Assembly: GCA_903884105.1 (NCBI GenBank)
Contig: CAISDJ010000042.1
Location: 99,399 to 163,398, forward strand
Source: an uncultured Pseudomonadota bacterium
Lineage (GTDB): Bacteria; Pseudomonadota; Gammaproteobacteria; Steroidobacterales; Steroidobacteraceae
Direction of reading: 5' to 3'
DNA: 64,000 bases
Positions 8,322-17,217 of the stretch are shown piece after piece. Under the pieces are notes generated by a model. It was not told the DNA's origin. It did no database searches and saw only the letters and a list, made by a program, of their open reading frames with translations. Numbering within the stretch: position 1 is the first letter of the stretch; each line of letters starts with the position of its first letter. The position numbers and the translations under genes are program-made.

Positions 8322-9058
8322 TGAAGCGGCGGGCGCTGTTGATCCTGCTGGCAAGCGTCCTTGCCTGCCAGACCCCGGCAAATGCCGCCGAGCCCGCTGC
8401 GCTCCCACGCAGCGGCATGAATGGCATCTGGTCAGGGGAGCAGGGTGTTCTCTGGGACACCTCGGTGAAGCCCGGCCAGAAGCCCCGGGCCCCGTTTACG
8501 CCCGAGTACGCCGCGATCTACCAGGAAGCGCTCGATGCGTCCGCCCGTGGCCAACCCAAGGCGGATCCCCCGGCCGGCTGCCTGCCTCCCGGCGTGCCCC
8601 GCATCATGGCATCGCCTTTTCCCTTCGAGATCGTGCAGACGCCCGAGATCACCTACATCCTCTATGAGTACATGAGCCAGATCCGGCGCGTCTACATGAC
8701 AGGTGCGGCGCCGGCGGCGATGGGTTTGCCCACGTTCAATGGCCGCTCTACGGGAAAATGGGAAGGTGCGACGCTGGTCATCGAGACGACCGACATGAAC
8801 CCGCTTTCGGTCCTCGACACGACGCATCTTCCCACCAGTGATGCCTTGAAGGTGACCGAGCGGCTGCGCCTGCTGGCGCCGGACAGGCTCGAAGCGACCA
8901 TCACGCTGACGGATCCGAAGGCCTACACGGAACCCTGGACGGTGGTCAGGACCTACAAGCGCAAGCAGGGCGAGCAGATCCTCGAGTATGTTTGCGAAGA
9001 GAACAATCGCAACCCGGTGCAAGAGGACGGCTCGACGGGATTCATCGGCGCGCAGTAG
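8318..9058 (+). CDS. Exported protein of the KWEGATLVIET family, copy 3
   Basis: This 246-residue paralogue of the products at 1422 and 2649 is the shortest and most divergent of the three. A signal peptide ends TPANAAE; the Cys in LACQT is not in a clear lipobox. Blocks are NGIWSGEQG, CLPPGVPRIM, FNGRSTGKWEGATLVIET, ALKVTERLRLL, ATITLTDPKAYTEPW and YVCEENNRNPV. The conserved GHS of copies 1 and 2 is GRS here, and the hallmark Asp is Ala, so this copy may have a different activity. ATG at 8318 overlaps the TGA of the DUF6152 gene; ATG at 8321 is an alternative. Confidence 0.72.
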   Translation: MMKRRALLILLASVLACQTPANAAEPAALPRSGMNGIWSGEQGVLWDTSVKPGQKPRAPFTPEYAAIYQEALDASARGQPKADPPAGCLPPGVPRIMASPFPFEIVQTPEITYILYEYMSQIRRVYMTGAAPAAMGLPTFNGRSTGKWEGATLVIETTDMNPLSVLDTTHLPTSDALKVTERLRLLAPDRLEATITLTDPKAYTEPWTVVRTYKRKQGEQILEYVCEENNRNPVQEDGSTGFIGAQ

Positions 9059-9110
9059 CAACACGGGTTTCCTGCCCTCGGCCGACTAAAACATCAGCTC
9101 GGGATTCGGC

Positions 9111-9205
9111 CGGTTCGACTTCCTGCAGGATTTTCGTGTGCCAGGAAGACAAACGGAGCGTCGGCGTGAACGGCGAGCCGGTATTCAAGTGGCGCGATGC
9201 CACGG
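9111..9205 (+). pseudogene. Decayed C-terminal fragment of a fourth KWEG-family gene
   Basis: Reading across a one-base frame change, this DNA encodes LQDF followed by VCQEDKRSVGVNGEPVFK. It matches the C-terminal block LQEYTCLENNRNVGANGE of the protein ending at 3515, and less closely the end of the protein at 8318. No start or upstream domain is left. The simplest reading is a relic of a further duplicated gene pair lying between copy 3 and the PQQ dehydrogenase. Confidence 0.5.
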
Positions 9206-9311
9206 CGGCAATCACTGACCGGGATAGCCAGCCTGCACCAGGTGTGATCTTGTGTGCGACCGTCGCATCGCCTGGCGCATTGCCGCGTCCACACTGTGCA
9301 GGGGAATATCG

Positions 9312-11213
9312 ATGCGCGTGAGCATTCAACACAGCGAGCCGGGAACGATAGAAGGCCCGCGGACCCGCCAGCCTGCTTTGCTGCTCTTCGCAAGCGCACT
9401 GGTCTTCGGGCTGGCCGGGTCGACCGCAGCACTCGCTGCCGAAGCGGGCGGCGAAGCGGTGTATGCGCAATACTGTGCATCGTGCCACGAGCAGGTAAGC
9501 CCGCGCATACCCACACGCGAGGCCCTCACCAAGATGTCTCCCGCGCGCATCCTGCGCACGCTCGATTTCGGATTGATGATGAGCATTGCCTATCCGATAA
9601 AGCGCAACGAGCGCGAAGCCGTTGCCCGGTTTCTCGGCAAGGGAAAGGATGAAGCGGCGTTGCCTGCGAGCGCCTACTGCAAGGCAGACCGGCCCATCAT
9701 GTCCGCCGCATCGCTTGGGAACTGGACCGGCTGGAGCCCGTCGCAGGACAACACGCGGTTCCAGACTACCGAGCGCGCCGGCCTTGCAGCAGCCGATATC
9801 GGGAAGCTGGAACTCAAGTGGGCGTATGGTTTTGCAGGTGACGTGATCGCATTCGCGGCGCCGACGCTCTTCAACGGCACGCTGTTTGTCGGCAGCGCCG
9901 GTGGTGCCGTGCAGGCCCTCGACGCGAGCACGGGTTGCGTCCACTGGATCTATCAGGCGAACGGACCGGTGCGCACCGCGATGACGGTTGCAGAAGAAGG
10001 CGCACGCAAGACGCTGCTGTTCAGCGACCAGAACGGCTGGGTGTACGCGCTCGATGCGCGCACGGGGAAATCGCGCTGGAAGAAGAAGGTCGAGGAACAT
10101 GAGGCCACCCGGCTGACAGGTTCGCTCGCAGTTCACGATGGCGTGGCGTTCGTGCCCGCCGCGTCGTGGGAGGAGACCCGCGCGATCGATCCTGCGTACA
10201 AGTGCTGCACGTTCCGCGGCAGCGTGACCGCCGTGCGTGTTCGCGACGGGGCCAGGGTCTGGAAGACATATCTGGTAGACCAGCCGAAGAAGATCGGTAC
10301 GACAGCGGTTTCCACCGAGACCTATGGGCCTTCGGGAGCGGGCGTCTGGTCGACACCCACCATTGATGCCGTGCGCGGCCTGCTGTACGTCACGACAGGC
10401 GACAACTACTCCCATCCCGCGACGGCGACCAGCGACGCTGTGATCGCACTCAACCTCAAGTCGGGTGCAATCGCATGGTCGCAGCAAACCACGCCGAACG
10501 ACGTCTACAACTCGTCCTGCGGCAGCCGCGGGGCGAATTGTCCCGAGGACAACGGACCTGATTTCGACTTCGGTGCGTCGGCAATGCTTGTGAAGACGGC
10601 GGACGGTCGAGACGTGCTAGTCGCCGGTCAGAAGTCGGGAATGGTCTACGCCCTGGATCCCGCGAACAACGGCAAGCTCTTGTGGCAGACGCGCGTCGGC
10701 AAGGGCGGTGTCAACGGTGGAGTCCAGTGGGGCATGGCGAGCGACGGCCGCACTGTCTACGCCTCGGTTTCCGATGTCGTGCGCCCCGCCGGCACGATGG
10801 GTGCGGCGCCCATCGGCAACGCCTTGCTTGATCCGGAGAAGGGCGGCGGACTCACTGCGCTGAACATCGCGGACGGGACCAAGGTCTGGTTCGCGCCTGG
10901 CATTCCCTGTGCTCCTCCGCGGCCCGGTTGCAGTCCCGCACAACCCGCCGCAGTCACGGTGCTGCCCGGTGCCGTGTTTTCCGGTTCGATGGACGGCCAC
11001 TTCCGTGCGTTCTCGACTGAGGATGGGAAGCTGCTCTGGGACTTCGACACGCTGAAGAATTTCACGACCGTGAATGGCGTGCCGGCATCAGGCGGATCGC
11101 TGGATGGAGCGGGTCCGCTCGTTGCCGGCGGCATGGTGTTCGTGAATTCCGGCTATCCCCGCTTCGGCGGCATGCCGGGAAATGTGCTGCTGGCATTCGG
11201 GGTCGCAAAGTGA
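9312..11213 (+). CDS. Exported haem c/PQQ-dependent dehydrogenase, polyvinyl alcohol dehydrogenase-like
   Basis: This 633-residue protein has a signal peptide (LLLFASALVFGLAGSTAALA), then a short cytochrome c domain with CASCH at residues 55-59, then an eight-bladed quinoprotein beta-propeller with repeated A-L-D-A-x-T-G-x-x-x-W blades. The domain order, haem first and PQQ propeller second, and the vicinal-cysteine block CCTFRGSV are features of cytochrome-type polyvinyl alcohol dehydrogenases rather than the methanol/ethanol quinohaemoproteins, which carry haem at the C-terminus. It would oxidise an alcohol in the periplasm and pass electrons to its own haem. The start at 9312 follows AGGGGAA. 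PQQ biosynthesis genes are not in the window. The substrate is not known. Confidence 0.85.
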   Translation: MRVSIQHSEPGTIEGPRTRQPALLLFASALVFGLAGSTAALAAEAGGEAVYAQYCASCHEQVSPRIPTREALTKMSPARILRTLDFGLMMSIAYPIKRNEREAVARFLGKGKDEAALPASAYCKADRPIMSAASLGNWTGWSPSQDNTRFQTTERAGLAAADIGKLELKWAYGFAGDVIAFAAPTLFNGTLFVGSAGGAVQALDASTGCVHWIYQANGPVRTAMTVAEEGARKTLLFSDQNGWVYALDARTGKSRWKKKVEEHEATRLTGSLAVHDGVAFVPAASWEETRAIDPAYKCCTFRGSVTAVRVRDGARVWKTYLVDQPKKIGTTAVSTETYGPSGAGVWSTPTIDAVRGLLYVTTGDNYSHPATATSDAVIALNLKSGAIAWSQQTTPNDVYNSSCGSRGANCPEDNGPDFDFGASAMLVKTADGRDVLVAGQKSGMVYALDPANNGKLLWQTRVGKGGVNGGVQWGMASDGRTVYASVSDVVRPAGTMGAAPIGNALLDPEKGGGLTALNIADGTKVWFAPGIPCAPPRPGCSPAQPAAVTVLPGAVFSGSMDGHFRAFSTEDGKLLWDFDTLKNFTTVNGVPASGGSLDGAGPLVAGGMVFVNSGYPRFGGMPGNVLLAFGVAK

Positions 11214-11249
11214 GGCCACTCCCAGCGCACCGTTCTCTTTCTTCGAAGA

Positions 11250-11672
11250 TCAGGGCGCGCGGTTCGGATCGTCCAGCGTCGTCGCGTACTGCGGCAGCCC
11301 GTCACCGAGCTTGACCCACGGTAGCTTGTCCTGCACCCAGATGTGCGCCGTCGGTGCGAGTGCCGCTGCGTCATCGAAACTTGCCAGTGTCACGTCGATC
11401 TCGCCGGCCCTCGATTCGTGGCTGTAGGTCAGCGACGTGCCGCAGTCCGCGCAGTGGCCGCGCAGGACCCCGGGCGATGAGGCGTACTCCGTCACCTCTC
11501 CTCGAGTCACCCGGAACTGCGAGGTTGCGAAGGTACCCCACGGGACCATCGGCGCGCCCACGGCCCAGCGACAGCTTTCGCAGTGGCAGATGCATTGCGA
11601 GAGCGGTTCGCCCGCAGCGACATAGCGCACGGCACCACAGAAACAGCCGCCTTCGCGTTGCAAGTCAGTCAT
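11250..11672 (-). CDS. GFA/CENP-V fold zinc protein
   Basis: This 140-residue protein matches the glutathione-dependent formaldehyde-activating (GFA) family by its zinc ligands: CFC at residues 10-12, CICHCESC at 27-34 and CADC at 74-77. Members bind two zinc ions; the original member was linked to S-hydroxymethylglutathione formation, but most homologues are uncharacterised. The gene is convergent with the PQQ dehydrogenase and 36 bp from it. A link to formaldehyde released by alcohol oxidation is possible but unproven. Confidence 0.88.
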   Translation of the reverse strand: MTDLQREGGCFCGAVRYVAAGEPLSQCICHCESCRWAVGAPMVPWGTFATSQFRVTRGEVTEYASSPGVLRGHCADCGTSLTYSHESRAGEIDVTLASFDDAAALAPTAHIWVQDKLPWVKLGDGLPQYATTLDDPNRAP

Positions 11673-11734
11673 GTCAGTCCCCCTCGACGGAAAAGCGGCT
11701 GGTCGTGATCGACAACCGCGGGTAGAGTCCGGGT

Positions 11735-12199
11735 ATGGAAACTCCTGTCATGACGTTCCCCTTCGCGGATGCCCTGCAGCAGTCTGCCGCCTACCCCGCC
11801 ATTGTAACGTTGCACATCGTGGGTTTCGTGATGCTTGTGGGGGCCGTCGCCGTGTTCGACTTGAGGGTCCTCGGATTCGGCAAGGCGCTTCCCGTCCGCA
11901 GCCTGGCCCGCTTGTGCCTGCCTTGGGCCGCGCTGTCCCTCGTGCTGGTGGTGCCGACTGGACTGCTCATGTTCATCGCCTATTCCGCGGAACTGCTCGG
12001 CAGCGGCGAGTTCCTGTCGAAGCTCGGCCTGCTGTTGCTCGCGGCGATCCTGGCGATCGTCTTCCACTCCGGCCCATACGGCAGCGTTGATGCGTGGAAT
12101 GTGGATGCACCTGCGCCGCTGGCCGCCAGGCTCATTTGCGCTGCGTCGCTCATCAACTGGATCGCCGTGATTTTCGTCGGCCGGATGCTGACGTACTAG
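11735..12199 (+). CDS. Four-helix membrane protein, DUF6644-like
   Basis: This 154-residue protein has four hydrophobic helices: about 22-43, 63-84, 93-111 and 128-150. HIVGFVMLVGAVAVFDLRVLG in the first helix is a pattern seen in small uncharacterised membrane proteins annotated DUF6644 or DUF2214. ATG at 11735 is used; ATG at 11750 is an alternative. It ends 8 bp before the GTG of the flavoprotein gene, so the two are probably co-transcribed. No function can be assigned. Confidence 0.65.
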   Translation: METPVMTFPFADALQQSAAYPAIVTLHIVGFVMLVGAVAVFDLRVLGFGKALPVRSLARLCLPWAALSLVLVVPTGLLMFIAYSAELLGSGEFLSKLGLLLLAAILAIVFHSGPYGSVDAWNVDAPAPLAARLICAASLINWIAVIFVGRMLTY

Positions 12200-12207
12200 G
12201 CTTCCAC

Positions 12208-13311
12208 GTGACGGCAGCCCGTGTCGATGCAATGGTCGTCGGGGCCGGCGTGGTGGGGCTGGCGGTGGCCCGCGCGATGGCACTGGCCGGCCGCGAAGTC
12301 GTGGTCGTCGAACGCCATCGCTTGCCGGGCCAGGAAACCACGTCGCGGAACTCCGGCGTCATCCACTCCGGCATCTACTACCCGAAGGACGGCCTGAAGG
12401 CAAAGCTCTGCGTACGTGGACGCGACTTGCTGTACGCGTTCTGCGAGGCCCGGGACATCGCCCATTCCCGCTGCGGGAAGGTCATCGTCGCACAGGAGGC
12501 GCAGATTCCCGCCCTCAAGGTGCTTGAGCAGAAGGGCCGCGCCAATGGCGTCGAGGATCTCGCCTGGCTGTCTGCCGCGCAGGTTCGCGAGCTGGAGCCC
12601 GAAGTGCGATGCGCAGGAGGTCTGTGGTCGCCGTCCACGGGCGTGATCGACGTGCACGAGTACGTCACGACGCTGGTTGCCGATCTCGAGGCCCACGGCG
12701 GGACGGTGGTCTACGGCGCGGAGCTGCAGGGCGTTGCAGTGAAGCCGGGTGGGTTCGAGGTCGCCGTGACCAGTGACGGCAGTGCCGACATCTTCGAGTG
12801 CCGCAACCTGGTCAACAGTGCCGGCCTGAATGCCGCCAACCTGCTGCGCCAGATCAGGGGATATCCGGAGAAGGGCCTGCGCACGGCGTACTTCGCCAAG
12901 GGCAACTACTTCGCGTGCCATGGGGTGCGCCCGTTCCGGCATCTCGTGTATCCGATGCCGAGCGAAGCAGGGCTTGGCGTTCACGCCACGCTGGATCTGG
13001 ACGGCTCGACGCGATTCGGCCCCGACGTGCAGTGGATCGACGAACTGAACTACGACGTCGATGCGACCCGCGCTCCGAGCTTCTATGCGGCGATCCGCGA
13101 GTACTGGCCGGGCATGCCGGACGGCTGTTTGCAACCGGGTTATGCCGGCGTGCGGCCAAAGCTGGTGGGCGAGGGCGCAGCCGCCGCGGACTTCGTGATC
13201 GAAGGCTGCGAGACGCACGGTATCGCAGGCCTGGTGAATCTCCTCGGCATCGAGTCTCCCGGCCTCACGTCCAGTCTTGCGCTCGCAGAGGAAGTAGCGA
13301 GCCGTCTTTAG
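12208..13311 (+). CDS. FAD-dependent oxidoreductase, L-2-hydroxyglutarate oxidase-like
   Basis: This 367-residue DAO-fold protein starts with the FAD Rossmann motif VVGAGVVGLAVARAM, then SRNSGVIHSGIYYPKDG, the signature stretch of L-2-hydroxyglutarate oxidase (LhgO/L2HGDH). YAGVRPK and GIESPGLTSSLALA lie at the C-terminus. Such enzymes oxidise L-2-hydroxyglutarate or related 2-hydroxy acids and feed the quinone pool. GTG at 12208 is chosen because the first beta strand needs the residues before the first Met; the GTG lies 8 bp past the previous stop. A D-2-hydroxy acid dehydrogenase homologue is encoded 4 kb away at 17218. The exact substrate is not proven by sequence. Confidence 0.8.
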   Translation: MTAARVDAMVVGAGVVGLAVARAMALAGREVVVVERHRLPGQETTSRNSGVIHSGIYYPKDGLKAKLCVRGRDLLYAFCEARDIAHSRCGKVIVAQEAQIPALKVLEQKGRANGVEDLAWLSAAQVRELEPEVRCAGGLWSPSTGVIDVHEYVTTLVADLEAHGGTVVYGAELQGVAVKPGGFEVAVTSDGSADIFECRNLVNSAGLNAANLLRQIRGYPEKGLRTAYFAKGNYFACHGVRPFRHLVYPMPSEAGLGVHATLDLDGSTRFGPDVQWIDELNYDVDATRAPSFYAAIREYWPGMPDGCLQPGYAGVRPKLVGEGAAAADFVIEGCETHGIAGLVNLLGIESPGLTSSLALAEEVASRL

Positions 13312-13323
13312 TTTGCTTCGCGT

Positions 13324-16299
13324 TTACTCAAGCTTCAGCTCCATCTTCACGGCTGCCGGGTCTTTCTGCTCGCCCGCTTCCCGAGTCGTCAGGAACAGGC
13401 GCTCGGCGGCGATCTCTCCCGAGCCGAGCAACGCACCCTGAACTGCTTCGGCGCGGTTGCGTGCGAGCGCATCGAGCTGTGCCGCGGTCGGGGCAAACTT
13501 CTCCAGCAACGCGGATTCGAGTGCGGCAACCTCCGCTCGCAACGCAGTCGCGTCCGGCGGTGGCGCCCCTTTCGGCGCGGGCTTCGGCGGCGGTTCCGGC
13601 GTCGTGCCGTCGACGCGTGCCGCGGCATCCTTCAGCGCCTGCAGGCGCAATTGCAGCGTCGCCACCTCATCGGCGCCCGCCGCCGCGGCTGGCACCGCCT
13701 CGGCAAACGCGGCTTGCGTCAGGGCGTCCGCATCCGCGGGCGTGCGCACCGCCAGCGGAATGTCCAGCTTGAGTTGCGGGCGCTCGATCAGTGCCTTCGC
13801 GAGGGTACCGAGCTTCTGCGTCGCATCCGGTGTCAGCGCCGCGGAGCCGGGCGCGAAGTCGACGAACGCCATGTCCTCGCTGCCGCCGAACAGCGACCCG
13901 AGCAGCGCGAACGGGGCCGTCACGATGCGTGTCATCAGGCCCATGACGGCTTTCCACACGATCGGGCCGATCTTGAAGCTCGGGTCGTCGATGCTGCCGC
14001 GGACGGGCAGGTTGATGTCGATGACGCCGTTGCGGTCCTTGAGCAGCGCGACGGCGAGCTTGATCGGCAGCGGCACCGCATCCTTGCTGTCGGTGGCCGA
14101 GCCGAACTCCAGCTGATCGAGCACGACATGGTGTTCGGCCTCGAGCTGGCGATCGGCCACCTTGTACTTGAGTTCTGTCGACAGCTTGCCCTTCGCGATG
14201 CTGTAGCCGGCGAATTTGCCCGAGTACGGATTGAAGGTGGTCAGCTCCATGTTGCTGAAGCTCAGCGCCATGTCAGTGTACAGCGCGGCGGACAGCAGGT
14301 TCACTTCACCGGCGATGACGACGGGCGAGAAGCGATCGACATTGCCCTTGATGTCCACCTTGGCGCGCGACTCCGGGTTCGACGACAGGCCGCGGATCGT
14401 GCCGGCGAGCGACTGCATGCCGGTCGCAAACGACGGGTTGACGGAATAGTCCGCGAAATTGGCGGAGCCGTTCTCGACCACCACCGTGTTGATCCGCATC
14501 GGCATCGGTGGCGGCGAGGCCTTCGCAGGCACCCTGGGTGCTGATTCGGTCTTGTCGGACTCCTCTGGCGCGGGCTCCGGCTCATCGGCGGCGCCCGGGT
14601 TCAGGACCTGCGTGACATTCAGCTTCGAGTCTGTGCTTATGATCACGCGCGCATAGGGTTCGCGGGCCAGGGCGCGGTCGATGGTCAGGCGGTCCGGTTT
14701 GAAGGCATAGTCGATGCCGGTGACGCTGAGCAGGCCGAGCTTGATGAAGTCCTCCTTTAGGACCGTGTCCTGCGACGCGAAGTCCGCCACGTCGAGGCTG
14801 CCGGTGGACCTGAGCTCAGGCTGAGGGGCGACAGGGACAGCGGTGTAGTTCACGTGACCCTTGAGCCCCAAGCGCCCCGAGTCGACCGTCATTGCCGTGG
14901 ACTGCGACAGGTAGGGTTGCAAGACCGGCAGACCGAAATCCGTCAGCTCCACATCGAGGTCTGCGAGCAGCGACTGCGGCCGCACCTTGCCTGTCACCTT
15001 GAGTCGGCCGGCCTCGTTGATGCCGAGGTCGGCACTGACATCGATGGTCTGTCGCAGGTCCGAGCTGACGTTCTCGAGTGTCAGCGACAGCGGCGACAGT
15101 GCGATGGCGACGGCTGGATCAACGCTGCGGTCCGCGGCGTTCACCGTCATGCCGGAAATCGCCACCTTCGCGAGTTCCACCTGCCACGTCGGCGTGGTGT
15201 TCTCGTTGGCCGGTGTTTCTGCGGCGGTCGTCGCCGACGCGTCAGGCGCTGCACCGGCCGCTGGACTCGCGAGCTTGGCGAGATTGAGCGAGCCGTCGGC
15301 CTCGCGCCACGCGTCGATGAGCGCGTTGTTGACGGCGACTTCCTCGATCTTCACGCGACGGTCGAGCAGCGAGAAGGAGGTGTTGCGCACCGCGAGTTCC
15401 GGCAGGGTGATCCACGATTCGTCCTCCGCCCCCTTGAGGCCGATCGACACGTTGCTGAGCTTCACCTCGGGCAATTCGATGCCGAGGTCCACCTCGTTGC
15501 GCTCGTTGACGGCGAGGCGGTAGCTGCCGCTCAAGTCGATCAGCCCGGACGGCAACGTGAACGCCACTTGATCCTGGATGTAAGCCCACAGCGTGCTAGC
15601 CTTGAAGCCGCCGATCGAGAACGTGCCCTCCGAGCCGAGCGGCTGGACCGAGAAGGCTCCGGCCCATTTGAGTCGCTCGCCAGCCTGCGTCGTACCCGCG
15701 AATTCGTAAGCGTTCTGGTAGTTCGCGGTCGTACGGAAATCATTCAGCGTGAACTGGATGGGCGTGACGGTGGCACGGAACGGTGTCGCGCGTGTCTGGT
15801 CCTCGAGCGCGACGCGTCCGGCAGAAACTTGCAGCAGGCCGATACGGATGTTGGGCAGCTCGGCCTCGGGCTCTGGCACGGGTTCCGTGGCGGGCGGCGC
15901 CAGCGAGGCGAGATTGAGCTTGCCGGCTGCATCGATCACGGCCTCGACGGAGGGTCCCGCCAGCGTGATCTCGTCGAACGTCACTCCACGGTGCCACAGC
16001 GAGGAGACCTGCACGTTGACGTACAGGCTGTCGAAGGCGATGAGCGACTTGCCGTCCGGTTCGGTGAGCTTGAATCCCGTCACCCTCGCAGCGAGCAGGA
16101 AGGGATTGAACTCGAGTCGTCCAATCGCCACCTGCTTGCCGATCTTCTGCGTGACGAAGTCGGTGATGGCGCTGCGTGCGAGCTTCGGCACCAGGAAGAA
16201 GCCGGCAAGCGCATAGAGCAGCACCAGCACGCAGGCGCAGGCTATCCAGCGCCAGCGTGCCAGGATCCGGGAACGAGCCGGTGCTTCAGTCTCGGTCAC
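13324..16299 (-). CDS. AsmA-like DUF748 envelope protein
   Basis: This 991-residue protein has one N-terminal membrane helix (WIACACVLVLLYALAGFFLV) followed by a very large periplasmic part. It begins with VGRLEFNPFLLAARVTGFKL-type beta repeats, typical of DUF748 proteins in the AsmA-like/TAM superfamily, thought to form long beta-taco grooves for lipid transport. A helical Ala/Glu-rich region (about 800-940) precedes a C-terminal segment naming gene-like periplasmic OmpA-type features (LDALARNRAEAVQGALL, ERLFLTTREAGEQ). GTG at 16299 follows AGAAGGA and lies 7 bp after the aquaporin stop, so the two form an operon. The role in outer-membrane lipid homeostasis is inferred from the family. Confidence 0.8.
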   Translation of the reverse strand: MTETEAPARSRILARWRWIACACVLVLLYALAGFFLVPKLARSAITDFVTQKIGKQVAIGRLEFNPFLLAARVTGFKLTEPDGKSLIAFDSLYVNVQVSSLWHRGVTFDEITLAGPSVEAVIDAAGKLNLASLAPPATEPVPEPEAELPNIRIGLLQVSAGRVALEDQTRATPFRATVTPIQFTLNDFRTTANYQNAYEFAGTTQAGERLKWAGAFSVQPLGSEGTFSIGGFKASTLWAYIQDQVAFTLPSGLIDLSGSYRLAVNERNEVDLGIELPEVKLSNVSIGLKGAEDESWITLPELAVRNTSFSLLDRRVKIEEVAVNNALIDAWREADGSLNLAKLASPAAGAAPDASATTAAETPANENTTPTWQVELAKVAISGMTVNAADRSVDPAVAIALSPLSLTLENVSSDLRQTIDVSADLGINEAGRLKVTGKVRPQSLLADLDVELTDFGLPVLQPYLSQSTAMTVDSGRLGLKGHVNYTAVPVAPQPELRSTGSLDVADFASQDTVLKEDFIKLGLLSVTGIDYAFKPDRLTIDRALAREPYARVIISTDSKLNVTQVLNPGAADEPEPAPEESDKTESAPRVPAKASPPPMPMRINTVVVENGSANFADYSVNPSFATGMQSLAGTIRGLSSNPESRAKVDIKGNVDRFSPVVIAGEVNLLSAALYTDMALSFSNMELTTFNPYSGKFAGYSIAKGKLSTELKYKVADRQLEAEHHVVLDQLEFGSATDSKDAVPLPIKLAVALLKDRNGVIDINLPVRGSIDDPSFKIGPIVWKAVMGLMTRIVTAPFALLGSLFGGSEDMAFVDFAPGSAALTPDATQKLGTLAKALIERPQLKLDIPLAVRTPADADALTQAAFAEAVPAAAAGADEVATLQLRLQALKDAAARVDGTTPEPPPKPAPKGAPPPDATALRAEVAALESALLEKFAPTAAQLDALARNRAEAVQGALLGSGEIAAERLFLTTREAGEQKDPAAVKMELKLE

Positions 16300-16306
16300 G
16301 CGAGCA

Positions 16307-17002
16307 TCAATCCTTCTTCTCGAGGAAGCGGTACACGATGCCCGCTGCAGCGGCGCCGACAACGGGCGCTACCCAGAACAACCACAGCTGCGACAGGGCC
16401 CAGTCGCCGACGAACAGGGCCGGACCCGTGCTGCGGGCGGGATTCACGGAGGTGTTGGTGACCGGAATGCTGATGAGGTGAATCAGCGTGAGCCCGAGGC
16501 CGATCGCAATCGGCGCAAAGCCGGCGGGGGCGCGCTTGTCGGTGGCGCCCAGGATGATCATCAGGAACATGAACGTCATGACGACTTCGGTCACGAGGCT
16601 GGCAAGCAGCGTGTAACCGCCGGGTGAATGCTCGGCATAGCCGTTCGACGCAAAGCCGCCTGCGAGGTCGAAGCCCGCCTTGCCGGACGCAATCAGGTAC
16701 AGCACGGCAGCGCCAGCGATCGCGCCCAGCACCTGCGCGATGATGTAAGGAATAAGATCACTGGCCGGAAAGCGGCCGCCCATCCACAGCCCCACCGAGA
16801 CGGCCGGGTTCAGGTGGCAGCCGGACACGTGGCCGATGGCATAGGCCATCGTCAGGACCGTGAGGCCGAACGCGAGAGAGACGCCGGCGAGGCCGATGCC
16901 GACTTCCGGGAAGGCCGCTGCCAGCACTGCACTGCCGCAGCCTCCGAGCACCAACCAGAAGGTACCGATGAATTCCGCCGTCAGCTTCTGGGACATGGAC
17001 AT
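16307..17002 (-). CDS. aqpZ: Aquaporin Z-type water channel
   Basis: This 231-residue protein has six transmembrane helices and both aquaporin signature loops: HLNPAVSVG in the first half and [15 protein letters not shown] in the second. The Cys in GCHLNPA and the Arg after the second NPA are those of the AqpZ water-selective filter. The start at 17002 follows GGGGAG. It is followed 7 bp later by the DUF748 gene. A GGAAGC repeat array separates it from the next gene upstream. Confidence 0.93.
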   Translation of the reverse strand: MSMSQKLTAEFIGTFWLVLGGCGSAVLAAAFPEVGIGLAGVSLAFGLTVLTMAYAIGHVSGCHLNPAVSVGLWMGGRFPASDLIPYIIAQVLGAIAGAAVLYLIASGKAGFDLAGGFASNGYAEHSPGGYTLLASLVTEVVMTFMFLMIILGATDKRAPAGFAPIAIGLGLTLIHLISIPVTNTSVNPARSTGPALFVGDWALSQLWLFWVAPVVGAAAAGIVYRFLEKKD

Positions 17003-17092
17003 GGAGGCTCCCCAAATTGCCGTACCGCGGCATTCTCGGCGGGTGTAATGATCGTCTGCGCGTGCGGGGACCGCAAGAAGGAGAGCGCCTGA

Positions 17093-17212
17093 TGGAAGTC
17101 AGGGAAGTCAGGGAAGTCAGGAAGCAAAGAAGCACCGGAATCCAGAGACCACCTTGGAGCTTGCCTCCGCGTCTGGCTTCCCAAGCTTCCCGCCTTCGGT
17201 CGCTTCCCCCCT
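17093..17212. repeat. GGAAGC-type inverted repeat array 1
   Basis: The left part (17093-17133) holds about five units of GGAAGTCA/GGAAGCAA. The right part (17174-17212) holds the complementary GCTTCCC units. The two sides could form an imperfect hairpin around about 40 bp of unrelated sequence. The array sits between aqpZ and the flavoprotein gene at 17218, with no gene inside. Four more arrays of the same type occur in the window. Confidence 0.7.
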
Positions 17213-17217
17213 CTCCG

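Noticed and set aside
14854..16461. 535-codon plus-strand frame opposite the DUF748 gene
   Set aside because: Antisense shadow of a clear protein-coding gene; no recognisable motif.
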